Notes under the pieces: model-generated
Databases searched by the model: none
Seen by the model: the letters and a program-made list of their open reading frames with translations, nothing else
What the model was told of the DNA's origin: nothing
In this document: positions 13,583-21,704 of the stretch, in pieces
How the letters are laid out: each line of letters opens with the position of its first letter
Numbering within the stretch: position 1 is the first letter of the stretch
Translations under genes and position numbers: made by a program
DNA from: Geobacter sp. UBA1603
GTDB taxonomy: Bacteria > Desulfobacterota > Desulfuromonadia > Geobacterales > Pseudopelobacteraceae
DNA length: 21,759 nucleotides
Direction of reading: 5' to 3'
Assembly (NCBI GenBank): GCA_002322035.1
Contig: DCNF01000035.1
Span: 27,541 to 49,299, forward strand

Positions 13583-16341
13583 GGCTGGACTCCTGCAGGT
13601 TGATTGATTGCCGCTGGGGGACTAAAGTGCCTCCAGAGCGTTTTCTCGATCGAAATTACCGGCAGCACCGTCGCACCTGCGGCGGCTGCGCGCAGCCAGG
13701 ACCAGCCATCCAGGGGGGCACTGCCGAAGAGTGCTTGGAGTGGCGGCAAATAGCAGAAGCAGAGCTGCAGGAGGATCAAAATTCCGCAGCCGATAAATAT
13801 TGGCAGGTTGCTGAAGAGTCCTTGCGAAAAAAGTGAGTCACGCAGGGAGCGGCACTGAAAGAGGTAGAAAATCTGCGAGAAGGTGATTGTGGTGACGCAA
13901 CCGGTCTGGGCTTCGGCCATGGCCAGGGCATGGCGGGCCGCGTCCACCGGGCCGCTCCCGGCGACTCGCTGGTATTCCAGCAGAAACAGTCCGCAGGCTG
14001 CCATGGTCATAAGCAGCGCCACGAGCACCAGTCTGATCATGATAAAGCCTGAAAAAACCGGTTCATCGAGCCGGCGCGGCGGCCGGCGCATGGTTCCCGG
14101 CTCCAGAATTTCGAATGCCAGTGGAATCGACAGGGTCACACTGGCCACCAGGTTGATCCAGAGCGTCTGGCTGGGTGACATGGCCATCAGCAGCTCCCGG
14201 GTGCCATCGATTGTGACGGTCGGGAAGAAGAACATGGCGGCAGTGAGGGTACCAGCCAGGCCAAGGTTGGTCGGTAGTACGAATGCCAGTGACTTTATAA
14301 GATTGTCATAGACCCGGCGCCCTTCTTCGACTGCTGCTGCGATAGAGGCAAAGTTGTCATCGACCAGAATGACAGTGGCGGCTTCCTTGGATACGGCAGT
14401 CCCGGTGATTCCCATGGCAACGCCGATATCAGCCTGCTTAAGAGCAGGAGCGTCGTTAACCCCATCACCGGTCATTGCCACGACCTGCCCCCGGGACTGG
14501 AGTGCCCGCACCAGGCGGATCTTGTGTTCCGGAGCAACCCGGGCGAATACGTTGGCAGAAGCGGCGATCATGACTATTTCTTGATCGGTCATCGCTTCCA
14601 GCTGTCGCCCCTGGATGGCCGGCTGATCCTGTGCAAGCAGGTTCAGCTGCCGTCCGATCGCCTCGGCCGTTATCGGGTGGTCTCCGGTGATCATCTTGAC
14701 GGTGATGCCGGCTTCATGGCAGACCCGGATGGCATCAATCGCCTCGGTCCGGGGCGGATCAATCATGCCAAACAGTCCTGAAAAATGAAGGCCGCTCTGA
14801 AGGCTGTCGTGGACAATCCGCTGGTCTGAACCTTCATCCCTGAGTGCGCAGGCAATCACCCGCATCCCCTGGCGGGCATAGGTCTCAATCGCGTTGACAA
14901 TCAAGTCTCGTTCGGCATCATCCAGGCAACAGCGCTCCAGAACAGTTTCCGGGGCACCCTTGACCAGTATCCGGTTGCCCACAGACGTGCTGTTCAGGGT
15001 CGCCATGAATTTTGTATCTGACTCAAAGGGGACAACATCAAGGCGTGGCGTGTCCAGCCGTAGGAGGTGCTCATCCAGTCCGGCTTTGCGCCCGGCTACC
15101 ACCAGCGCGGCCTCCGTCGGGTCGCCGGATATGACCCAGGTCTGCTGATCCTGGCGGAGCGTTGCATCACTACAGAGGAGCGCTGCTGTGAGCAGGTCAT
15201 GCAGTCGCTCGGGGAGTGTTTCCAGCCGCCTTCCATCGTGTTCGTAGTCACCATAAGGCTGGTAGCCGATCCCTGAAATCCGGTACTCCTGTCCTGCCTG
15301 CCAGACAACCTGGACGGTCATTTCGTTGCGGGTCAGCGTCCCGGTCTTGTCGCTGCAGATGACGCTGGTTGAGCCGAGTGTCTCCACGGCCGGCAGGTGA
15401 CGCACAACCGCATTCCGATCGGCCATTCTGCGGACGCCGATTGCCAGGGCGATGGTGATTACTGCCGGAAGCCCTTCCGGTATGGCCGCGGCTGCAAGGG
15501 AAACCGCAACCATCAGGGCTTCACTGACCAAAGCCCCCTTGATCAGGATGCCAAACAGGACAAGAATCGCCACGATGATGACAACAGCGGCTGTAATCGC
15601 GTTGCTGATCCGGGCCAACTGGCGGGTAAGCGGTGTTTCCAGGCGGGTGGTCTGGCTGAGCAACTGGTTGATCTGGCCCAGCTCCGTTGCGGGGCCGGTG
15701 GCCACGACAATCCCGGTGGCTGTCCCCTGGGTGACCATGGTGCCGCTGTAGGCCATACAGAGTCGATCGCCGAGCGGGACATCCGCTGCAGTGGGTCCGT
15801 CCTGCTTGGCAACCGGCAGTGATTCACCAGTCAGGGGTGACTCGTCGACCAGCAGGTTTTTGATCCGTATCAGTCGCAGGTCTGCAGGCACCTGATCACC
15901 GCTTTGCAGGGTAACGCAATCGCCGGGGACCAGATCTTCAGCCGGTATCTCCCGGGGCTGGCCGTCGCGCACCACAATCGCAGTTCTCGGGACCAGTGCC
16001 GACAAAGCGGCGATTGTCCTGCCAGCCCGGTATTCCTGGACAAAACCGATAAAAGCATTGATCAGCACGGCGCCAAAGACAACGACAGAATCGGACAGCT
16101 TTCCGAGTAGTACCGCCATGCAGCCGGCCGCAATCAAGAGCCAGCCGATCGGGTTATTGATCTGGCCCCAGAGAATCACAAGCGGCCCGTCTGCAACACT
16201 CCGGGGGAGGCAGTTCGGCCCCTGGAGCCGCAATCGCTCGGCAGCGGCTGCTTGATCAAGGCCGGCACCGGTTGTGCCGAGAAGGGTCAGGATGTCATCA
16301 GTGGTCTGGGCGTGCCAGGCATGTCGCTTCCGACTTTCCAT
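13579..16341 (-). CDS. P2-type cation-transporting ATPase
   Basis: The 920-residue pump has all catalytic landmarks of the SERCA/PMR1 branch: an N-terminal cation-ATPase domain, actuator TGES (171-174), the M4 ion-site motif PEGLP (288-292), phosphorylated D331 in DKTGTLT, nucleotide-binding KGAPE (461-465), TGDGVND (624-630), and a C-terminal group of helices. It should move cations across the inner membrane using ATP. The substrate is uncertain: in M6 the Asn is kept (N730) but the position of the SERCA calcium-binding Asp is Ser (NLVAS), and M5 reads LPTNLGLAG without an acidic residue. ATG 16341 lies two bases after the kinase-like gene's stop with no evident ribosome site, so translation is probably coupled. 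It overlaps the following gene by four bases. Confidence 0.93.
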   Translation of the reverse strand: MESRKRHAWHAQTTDDILTLLGTTGAGLDQAAAAERLRLQGPNCLPRSVADGPLVILWGQINNPIGWLLIAAGCMAVLLGKLSDSVVVFGAVLINAFIGFVQEYRAGRTIAALSALVPRTAIVVRDGQPREIPAEDLVPGDCVTLQSGDQVPADLRLIRIKNLLVDESPLTGESLPVAKQDGPTAADVPLGDRLCMAYSGTMVTQGTATGIVVATGPATELGQINQLLSQTTRLETPLTRQLARISNAITAAVVIIVAILVLFGILIKGALVSEALMVAVSLAAAAIPEGLPAVITIALAIGVRRMADRNAVVRHLPAVETLGSTSVICSDKTGTLTRNEMTVQVVWQAGQEYRISGIGYQPYGDYEHDGRRLETLPERLHDLLTAALLCSDATLRQDQQTWVISGDPTEAALVVAGRKAGLDEHLLRLDTPRLDVVPFESDTKFMATLNSTSVGNRILVKGAPETVLERCCLDDAERDLIVNAIETYARQGMRVIACALRDEGSDQRIVHDSLQSGLHFSGLFGMIDPPRTEAIDAIRVCHEAGITVKMITGDHPITAEAIGRQLNLLAQDQPAIQGRQLEAMTDQEIVMIAASANVFARVAPEHKIRLVRALQSRGQVVAMTGDGVNDAPALKQADIGVAMGITGTAVSKEAATVILVDDNFASIAAAVEEGRRVYDNLIKSLAFVLPTNLGLAGTLTAAMFFFPTVTIDGTRELLMAMSPSQTLWINLVASVTLSIPLAFEILEPGTMRRPPRRLDEPVFSGFIMIRLVLVALLMTMAACGLFLLEYQRVAGSGPVDAARHALAMAEAQTGCVTTITFSQIFYLFQCRSLRDSLFSQGLFSNLPIFIGCGILILLQLCFCYLPPLQALFGSAPLDGWSWLRAAAAGATVLPVISIEKTLWRHFSPPAAINQPAGVQP

Positions 16342-16343
16342 TA

Positions 16344-17051
16344 TCAGTGATGCAGCAGCGTATATTCGGCGATTATGGCGGCAATCTGTTCGGCCGTACA
16401 GCGGTCGTTGTTGAAAGTGAGATCGTAGAGATAGGAATCGCTGATGTCCTGACCAAGAAAGTCGCGGGCGAACCGGTCACGTTCCTTCTGCTTGCGGCGG
16501 ACCAGGGTTTCAGCCTCGTCGCTGGGCAGGAAGAGGCGCTGAGAGATTGACGACGTCTTGAATGCCTGGGATGCGATAATCCTGAAATGGTGTGAATGCT
16601 CGATGTGTCGGGTGATGACGCTGCCTCCCAACTCCATGATGATGACGTTGCCCTGCTCTGCCAGCGAGATGACCTGGCGGCATATCAGCCTGAAATAGTC
16701 ATGGTCGGTCTTCCAGCGCGGGGAAAATGTGCCGAGCACCTCGGCCAGAATCCGGTTTCGCTCTCCCAGATGGTCAAGAATGTCCTTGGAGATGTCATGG
16801 TGTTTGGCGACCTCATCCAGCACCGCCTGGTCGATCATGATCCAGGGGCTGCCGGTCTGGCGCTCCATGATCTTCTGCAGTTGTTCCGCCACCGGATACC
16901 CCTGGCAGCCGAACTCGCGCGAGATGGTCAGGCAGGGGCGCGCTCTCGTTTTCCGGTGCTGTTTTGCGGCCTGCTCTTTCTGACGACGGTTGTATTCCTC
17001 AAGGGCACCCACCCGCAGATCGACCGAGGGTATCAGAAGATTTTCCGGCAT
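16344..17051 (-). CDS. Cytidylate kinase-like family protein
   Basis: The 235-residue protein matches the cytidylate-kinase-like family: CLTISREFGCQGYPVAEQL is the modified P-loop region (residues about 41-59), followed by a helical region, GNVIIMELGG with the second strand, and RRKQKERDRFARDF, which resembles the Arg/Asp-rich lid. Members of this family are often of unknown substrate and should not be equated with Cmk. The first 38 residues are polar and Lys/Arg-rich (EEYNRRQKEQAAKQHRKTRARP). ATG 17051 is preceded by AAGGAGGGG and lies 10 bases after the glgC stop; upstream codons would run into glgC. It is followed by the P-type ATPase gene after two bases. Confidence 0.82.
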   Translation of the reverse strand: MPENLLIPSVDLRVGALEEYNRRQKEQAAKQHRKTRARPCLTISREFGCQGYPVAEQLQKIMERQTGSPWIMIDQAVLDEVAKHHDISKDILDHLGERNRILAEVLGTFSPRWKTDHDYFRLICRQVISLAEQGNVIIMELGGSVITRHIEHSHHFRIIASQAFKTSSISQRLFLPSDEAETLVRRKQKERDRFARDFLGQDISDSYLYDLTFNNDRCTAEQIAAIIAEYTLLHH

Positions 17052-17061
17052 CAGCCCCTCC

Positions 17062-18303
17062 TTATCTGTCTTTCCGGGGAACCACCACGATTCCCGATTC
17101 GGTGATGGTGTAGCCTTTAGCCTGGTCAGCGGCAAGATCGTACCCGATCTCAGATCCGTCAGGTATGACAACCCCCTTGTCGATGATTGCCCGCTTAATC
17201 CGAACGTGGCGCCCGACGGTCACGTTCTCGAACAGGATCGATTCCTCCACCAGGCTGTAGCTGTTAACTCGGCACAGGGGGCCGAGGATCGAGCGCCGCA
17301 CGGTGCTGCCGCTGGTTATGCAGCCGGCGCAGACGTAGGAATCGATGTTAACCCCGCGCCGGTCATCGTCGTCAAAAACAGTCTTTGCGGGAGGCAGGTT
17401 CCCCTGGTTGGTCAGCACTGGCCATTTGTAGTTGTAGAGATTGAGCTGGGGGGAAACGTTGATCAGGTCCATGTTGGCTTCGTAGTAAGAGTCGAGTGTG
17501 CCAACGTCTTTCCAGTATCCGCGTTCTTCAGCCTTCATGCCGGGAATCACGTTGTCATTGAAGTTGTAGGCAAAGACACGGTCGCCTGATTCAAGCATCA
17601 TCGGAATGACATGTTTGCCGAAGTCGAGATCTTCGTGATGTTTCTTCCCCTCTTGGAGTACTTCGATAAGTTTTTTTGTGGAAAAGATATAGTTTCCCAT
17701 CGAAGCGAAGCAGGTTTCCCGTCCGGGGATTGTCTCTGGATGTTTCGGTTTTTCGCTAAAGGCGGTTACCCGCGAGTCGTCATCCACCGAAAATACGCCG
17801 AAACGGCTGGCCTCCTCTTTTGGCACTTCCAGGGCGGCGATGCTGATGTCGGCCCGGTTCATGCGGTGGAAGTTGATCATCTGGCTGATATCCATCTTGT
17901 AGATGTGATCACCGCCGAAAATGGCGACATAATCGGCATCGGACGATTCGACAAAACGCAGATACTGGAGAATCGCGTCGGCGGTGCCCTTGAACCACTC
18001 CTCGCTCTCACTGCTGGTTTCAGGTGAGATGGCGACATAAAACTCACCAAGGCCGGTCCATTTTCCCCACGATTCGCGGATATGCTTGTTGAGGGAAAAG
18101 GCCCGGTACTGGGTCAGAATGTAGACCTTTTTGATACCTGAATTAAACAGATTGGATAAGACAAAGTCGATGATCTTGTATTTGCCGCCGAACGCCACGC
18201 TCGGCTTTGCCCGACGCAGGGTCAGGGGGCTCAAACGCTCTCCCTTGCCTCCGGCAAGCACCATCGCAATCGTGTTCCTCCCAGCATTATCCATGGTGTA
18301 CAT
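17062..18303 (-). CDS. glgC: Glucose-1-phosphate adenylyltransferase (ADP-glucose pyrophosphorylase)
   Basis: GlgC makes ADP-glucose from glucose-1-phosphate and ATP, the committed step of bacterial glycogen synthesis. The 413-residue product shows the nucleotide-binding block VLAGGKGERLSPLT, then AKPSVAFGGKYKIIDFVLSN, the catalytic FGGDHIYKMD, the sugar-phosphate region FSEKP, and the C-terminal left-handed helix part with VRRSILGP and VIPDGSEIGYD. AGGAGG six bases before ATG 18303 (MYTMDNAG) decides the start; a second ATG at 18294 is possible. It heads an operon with three unrelated genes. A possible promoter is TTGCAT (18370-18365) with TATTAC (18348-18343), spacing 16, overlapping the divergent nitroreductase promoter. 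Confidence 0.96.
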   Translation of the reverse strand: MYTMDNAGRNTIAMVLAGGKGERLSPLTLRRAKPSVAFGGKYKIIDFVLSNLFNSGIKKVYILTQYRAFSLNKHIRESWGKWTGLGEFYVAISPETSSESEEWFKGTADAILQYLRFVESSDADYVAIFGGDHIYKMDISQMINFHRMNRADISIAALEVPKEEASRFGVFSVDDDSRVTAFSEKPKHPETIPGRETCFASMGNYIFSTKKLIEVLQEGKKHHEDLDFGKHVIPMMLESGDRVFAYNFNDNVIPGMKAEERGYWKDVGTLDSYYEANMDLINVSPQLNLYNYKWPVLTNQGNLPPAKTVFDDDDRRGVNIDSYVCAGCITSGSTVRRSILGPLCRVNSYSLVEESILFENVTVGRHVRIKRAIIDKGVVIPDGSEIGYDLAADQAKGYTITESGIVVVPRKDR

Positions 18304-18335
18304 TCGAGACCTCCTGTCAGTGCCGCTGAAATTCC

Positions 18336-18365
18336 ATGACAAGTAATAGCAGATTCGGCTATAAA
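18336..18365 (+). promoter_or_regulatory. Putative sigma-70 promoter of the nitroreductase operon
   Basis: ATGACA (18336-18341) and TATAAA (18360-18365) are 18 bases apart, about 46 bases before the ATG at 18412. It overlaps a weaker candidate promoter for the divergent glgC on the other strand. Confidence 0.4.
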
Positions 18366-18411
18366 TGCAATCATCCGCGTTCCACGATCAATCATTTGCA
18401 GGAGTGTTCCC

Positions 18412-19242
18412 ATGCTTGAGTTTACCGTTAATCAGACCCTGTGTACCCGCTGCGGCGAATGTGTCGCCGATTGCCCCGCCCGGATAATCACCATGGCGGC
18501 GGAGAGTCTGCCGGCGATTGCCGCGGAGCGTGAGGCGGCTTGCTATCGCTGCCAGCATTGTTTGATGATCTGCCCGTATGGAGCGATCTCGATTCTGGGG
18601 GTCAAGCCGAGTTCCTGCCGCCCGCTGGCCGGCTCGTTTCCCGATCCGGAACGCCTGGAGGCCCTGATCAGGGGGCGGCGGTCAATCCGACGCTACAAGC
18701 CGGAGAACCTCGACCCGCAGCTGATTCAGCGCCTGTTGGACGTGGCCTGGCAGGCTCCGACCGGCAAGAATGAGCGTAGTGTGCTGTTTACTGTTGTCGA
18801 TGACCGGGAAAAACTGTCGCGGCTTCGCCATGAGGTGATGGAGGCGCTTGGAGAGATGGCCCGGGGGCAGCGCTTTCCGAGGGGTATGGAGTTCTTCGGC
18901 CATTTCGTGACACTCTGGGAGGAGAAAGGCGCCGATATCCTGTTTCGCGATGCGCCGCATCTGCTCATAGCAAGCGCACCCTGCGAGGGGGCCTCGCCGG
19001 TGCCCGACTGCCTGATAGCACTTTCCTATTTTGAACTGTTTGCCCAGGCCAATGGGGTCGGAACCGTCTGGAACGGCCTGACAACCTGGGCGCTTTTTGA
19101 CATCCTGCCCGGTATGCGACAGCGCTTGGGAATTCCGGACAGCCATACCATCGGTTACGGCATGTCTTTCGGAAAACCGGCGGTGCGTTTTGCCCGCACC
19201 GTGCAGCACGGTCCAGCGCGGGTGAACAGGGTGGCGTTGTGA
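18412..19242 (+). CDS. Ferredoxin-nitroreductase fusion protein
   Basis: The 276-residue protein joins a two-cluster ferredoxin domain (Cys 11/14/17/21 and 44/47/50/54) to a nitroreductase-type flavin domain that starts near residue 80 with IRGRRSIRRYKPE (FMN-binding arginines) and QAPTGKNERSV. Such fusions are common in anaerobes and probably pass electrons from the Fe-S clusters to FMN to reduce an unknown substrate; the native reaction is not known. AGGAG nine bases before ATG 18412 supports the start. The next gene begins inside its stop codon (GTGA overlap), so the two are coupled. Confidence 0.92.
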   Translation: MLEFTVNQTLCTRCGECVADCPARIITMAAESLPAIAAEREAACYRCQHCLMICPYGAISILGVKPSSCRPLAGSFPDPERLEALIRGRRSIRRYKPENLDPQLIQRLLDVAWQAPTGKNERSVLFTVVDDREKLSRLRHEVMEALGEMARGQRFPRGMEFFGHFVTLWEEKGADILFRDAPHLLIASAPCEGASPVPDCLIALSYFELFAQANGVGTVWNGLTTWALFDILPGMRQRLGIPDSHTIGYGMSFGKPAVRFARTVQHGPARVNRVAL

Positions 19243-19496
19243 CGGACTCTGAATGGGAGTCCCGCTGTAAGCACTGCGGAACCTGTTGTTTTGAAAAATA
19301 TGAAAATCATACCGGCACGGTCTATTACACGCAGACCCCCTGTCGTTACCTTGATGTGGTAACGCGGGAATGCCGTATCTATGAAAACCGCTTTACGATC
19401 AACCCCGAATGCATCAAGCTGACGCCGGCACTGGTGAGCAAACTTCACTGGCTTCCACGATGCTGCGGCTACAGGACTTCAGCCAAGAGTGACTAA
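19239..19496 (+). CDS. YcgN-like Cys-cluster (CxxCxxCC) protein
   Basis: The 85-residue protein has CKHCGTCC (residues 10-17), then PCRYLD, RECRIYENRFTINPECIKL and LPRCCGY. The CxxCxxCC start followed by CxIYENRF and PxC resembles the YcgN/YkgJ-type families, which are predicted to bind zinc or an Fe-S cluster and whose function is unknown. It starts at GTG 19239, overlapping the stop of the nitroreductase gene by four bases; no internal ATG keeps the Cys motif. Context suggests a partner or maturation role for the fusion protein upstream. Confidence 0.85.
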   Translation: MTDSEWESRCKHCGTCCFEKYENHTGTVYYTQTPCRYLDVVTRECRIYENRFTINPECIKLTPALVSKLHWLPRCCGYRTSAKSD

Positions 19497-19537
19497 TGGT
19501 GGCTGACAGGGTTCCGTTATGAAAGGAGACAGCAGTT

Positions 19538-20044
19538 ATGGGATCAAAAGGGCGTGAAATTATCGGAATGGATGTGGAGGAACTGCTCGGACTGCTGCGT
19601 CGGGCCTACTGTGACGAGTGGCTGGCCTATTACCAGTACTGGCTGGGAGCAAAGCTGGTCAAGGGGCCGATGAAGGACGCGGTGGGGGCTGAATTGCTCC
19701 AGCATGCCAACGAAGAGCTGATGCATGCCGACATGGTCGCAATGCGGATCATCCAGCTGGGCGGTACGCCGGTCACCAGGCCGGAGGAATGGTACACGCA
19801 TACTAATTGCGGATACGATGCACCGGACGACCCGTTTGTAAAAGTGCTGCTCGAGCAGAACATCAAGGGTGAACAGTGTGCCATTGGTGTGTACAAGCGC
19901 CTGATGGACCTGACCCGTGACAAAGACCCCGTCACCTACAACATGGTGCTGACAATCCTGCAGCAGGAGGTTGAACACGAAGAAGACCTGCAGGCACTGC
20001 TCGAGGATTATGAACTGCTGGTCCGGGCAATCAGGGGCGAGTAG
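19538..20044 (+). CDS. Ferritin-like / bacterioferritin-type diiron protein
   Basis: The 168-residue protein is a four-helix ferritin-like fold with candidate diiron ligands E27 (DEWLAYYQY), E60 and H63 (EELMHAD), E112 (IKGEQCA), and E144 with H147 (EVEHEED). Helices 1-2 and 3-4 are joined by a linker with CGYDAPDD. Proteins of this type (Dps-like or bacterioferritin-related) oxidise and store iron or remove peroxide; which one applies cannot be settled here. AAGGAG lies nine bases before ATG 19538. It follows the Cys-cluster gene by 41 bases and is closed by a terminator at 20094-20120. Confidence 0.88.
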   Translation: MGSKGREIIGMDVEELLGLLRRAYCDEWLAYYQYWLGAKLVKGPMKDAVGAELLQHANEELMHADMVAMRIIQLGGTPVTRPEEWYTHTNCGYDAPDDPFVKVLLEQNIKGEQCAIGVYKRLMDLTRDKDPVTYNMVLTILQQEVEHEEDLQALLEDYELLVRAIRGE

Positions 20045-20071
20045 CAGGGCAAAAGAGCAGGACAAAAATCA

Positions 20072-20087
20072 CCAGCGGCACCGCTGG
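20072..20087 (-). terminator. Probable Rho-independent terminator of the RCC1/ppcA-type operon
   Basis: CCAGCG / CGCTGG with a four-base loop is followed on the minus strand by TGATTTTTG. It lies about 50 bases after the cytochrome stop codon. The stem is short, so strength is uncertain. Confidence 0.5.
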
Positions 20088-20093
20088 AGCCAT

Positions 20094-20120
20094 GACAGCC
20101 CGGATTACCTCCGGGCTGTC
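20094..20120 (+). terminator. Probable Rho-independent terminator of the ferritin-like gene
   Basis: A perfect 10-bp stem GACAGCCCGG / CCGGGCTGTC with a seven-base loop begins 50 bases after the ferritin stop and is followed by GCGTTTCT, a weak T tract. It may also act on minus-strand transcripts. Confidence 0.65.
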
Positions 20121-20138
20121 GCGTTTCTATGCCGATGC

Positions 20139-20414
20139 TCATGGTGCGTGGCACCCTTTGCAGCTGACCGGCCCTTTTTCCATTTTCTGATGGCATCCGG
20201 TACAGGTCCTGTGGGCCCATTCCCTGTTCAGTTCGGCGATCTTGCCCGGGCCCTTTTCGTGGCATTTCAGACAGTCATTGATCAGTTCCTGGTGATGGCG
20301 GTGAGGAAAACTGATTTTTCCGGCCGAAGCCGGGAGCTCTTTTATATCCTCACCGGCAAAGCATGCTGTGCAGAGCAGCATCAAGCCGATGGCTGCGATA
20401 CAGATTAATTTCAT
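20139..20414 (-). CDS. PpcA-family periplasmic triheme cytochrome c7
   Basis: A signal peptide ending TACFA (about residue 20) leaves a 71-residue mature protein, the same length as Geobacter PpcA. Three CXXCH sites begin at 48, 71 and 85; FPHRHHQ (H38, H41), H52 and WAH (H68) supply the expected axial histidines, and CHEKGPGKI and KMEKGPVSCKGCH are close to PpcA wording. These small proteins ferry electrons across the periplasm from inner-membrane quinone:cytochrome complexes to outer-membrane conduits during metal reduction. Which member of the PpcA-E set it matches best cannot be decided. AAGGAG precedes ATG 20414. It lies 39 bases after the RCC1-repeat gene and is probably cotranscribed with it under the riboswitch at 21705-21759. 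Confidence 0.95.
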   Translation of the reverse strand: MKLICIAAIGLMLLCTACFAGEDIKELPASAGKISFPHRHHQELINDCLKCHEKGPGKIAELNREWAHRTCTGCHQKMEKGPVSCKGCHAP

Positions 20415-20453
20415 GGCAGGTCTCCTTGTCCTTGTCTTCGTTGATAGGGCCGG

Positions 20454-21647
20454 CTATTCCGGTTGTGCAAATGCGACAGTATACGTCGCATAATCAGACG
20501 CATCGGCAACGGCGGTCTGTTCGCTGCGTTGTTCATTCAGCCAGGCCATCATCGATGTCTGGCCGATGGTAACCGGGTTGACCAGAGCGGCAATGGCGAT
20601 TGGCCCGGTATAACCTTCCATCCTTACCGGTACGGCGCTTCCTGCCATTTCCAGGCCGTTGCCCCAGCGCTGGGTTCCCCGGTCTCCCCAGGCCAGCGCG
20701 GTTCCGTCCTTGAGCAGGGCGATCGTGTGGTGTGCCCGGGCAGTTATGTCGGCAACCTGTTCGCCGATCCGGACCTGGACCGGGGTTCTGCTGCCGTAGC
20801 CGGTCGTTCCGTTGCCGATCTGGCTGTAATAATTGCTGCCCCAAACCCAGACGGTGTTATTGCCCTGCATGGCAACACTGTGGTTGACACCGGCGCTGAC
20901 CGAAGTGGCGCTTCTGATTCCGGCGACCTGCACTGGCACTGCGCTCCCTTTCGATGACACAGCCGGGTTTCCAAGCTCACCATAGGCGTTGTAGCCCCAG
21001 GACCAGACGCTGCCGTCCTGTTTCAGCGCCAGGCAGTGATAGGCGCCGGCGGCGATTGATGTTACCCCATCAAGGCCCTTGACCCTGACGGGATCCGGGG
21101 TGCTGATGAAGGAGGCCGTGCCGAGCTGGCCGTAGTTGTTGTTGCCCCAGGCCCAGACCGTGCCGTCCCGCTTCAGAGCCAGGATGTGGCTGCCGCCGGC
21201 GGCGATAGCGATTACCCCGCGCAGCCCTTTGACCGGCAGTGGTGTTGCGCTCAACATCATGTCATCATTGCCGAGCTGACCGGATATGTTGTCGCCCCAG
21301 ACCCAGACCGTGCCGTCACGCCGCAATGCGGCGGAATGGTTGCCGGCTGCAGCCACCGCCTTGACCCGATTGAGGCCCGGCACCTGCTGCGGTTCGTGGT
21401 TGTGAGCGTCGACAACGCCTTGGCCGAGCTGGCCGAAATCGTTTTCTCCCAGTGTCCAGACGGTCCCCTCTTCGGTCAGGACCACCGTGTGTGAAGTGCC
21501 GAGTGCATACCAGGATGTTGCTGCATCGGAGATGCGAGGCAGTGCAGCAAGGCAGGCTAAGGCTGCCAGGACGGTGATGAAGCATTGTGAAATGCGCAGA
21601 AATGGAGCCGCTGATTCAGAGTGTTGTGCCTGTCGTTTGATTGTCAT
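20454..21647 (-). CDS. Exported RCC1-repeat (beta-propeller) protein
   Basis: The 397-residue protein has a signal peptide (hydrophobic segment about 26-44, cleavage near SDA-AT) followed by about six to seven RCC1-type repeats, each built on GTVWxWGxNxxGQLG (for example WTLGENDFGQLGQG, WVWGDNISGQLGN, WAWGNNNYGQLGT, WSWGYNAYGELGN, WVWGSNYYSQIGN and a diverged AWGDRGTQRWGN), then a short tail. A beta-propeller in the periplasm or at the cell surface is expected; its ligand is unknown. No heme or catalytic motif is visible. ATG 21647 is preferred because AAGGAA precedes it and the signal peptide then has normal length; the ATG at 21671 has no ribosome site. It is first in an operon with the PpcA-type cytochrome. 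Confidence 0.9.
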   Translation of the reverse strand: MTIKRQAQHSESAAPFLRISQCFITVLAALACLAALPRISDAATSWYALGTSHTVVLTEEGTVWTLGENDFGQLGQGVVDAHNHEPQQVPGLNRVKAVAAAGNHSAALRRDGTVWVWGDNISGQLGNDDMMLSATPLPVKGLRGVIAIAAGGSHILALKRDGTVWAWGNNNYGQLGTASFISTPDPVRVKGLDGVTSIAAGAYHCLALKQDGSVWSWGYNAYGELGNPAVSSKGSAVPVQVAGIRSATSVSAGVNHSVAMQGNNTVWVWGSNYYSQIGNGTTGYGSRTPVQVRIGEQVADITARAHHTIALLKDGTALAWGDRGTQRWGNGLEMAGSAVPVRMEGYTGPIAIAALVNPVTIGQTSMMAWLNEQRSEQTAVADASDYATYTVAFAQPE

Positions 21648-21704
21648 GGTCGTATTCCTTTCATGGGGCATAACTGGCCATAGGGGTCAATTATCGCGAT
21701 ATTT

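Noticed and set aside
20454..21647. Tandem DNA repeats or a CRISPR-like array
   Set aside because: The periodicity is at protein level (RCC1 repeats) with diverged nucleotides; no array of identical repeats and unique spacers occurs anywhere in the window.
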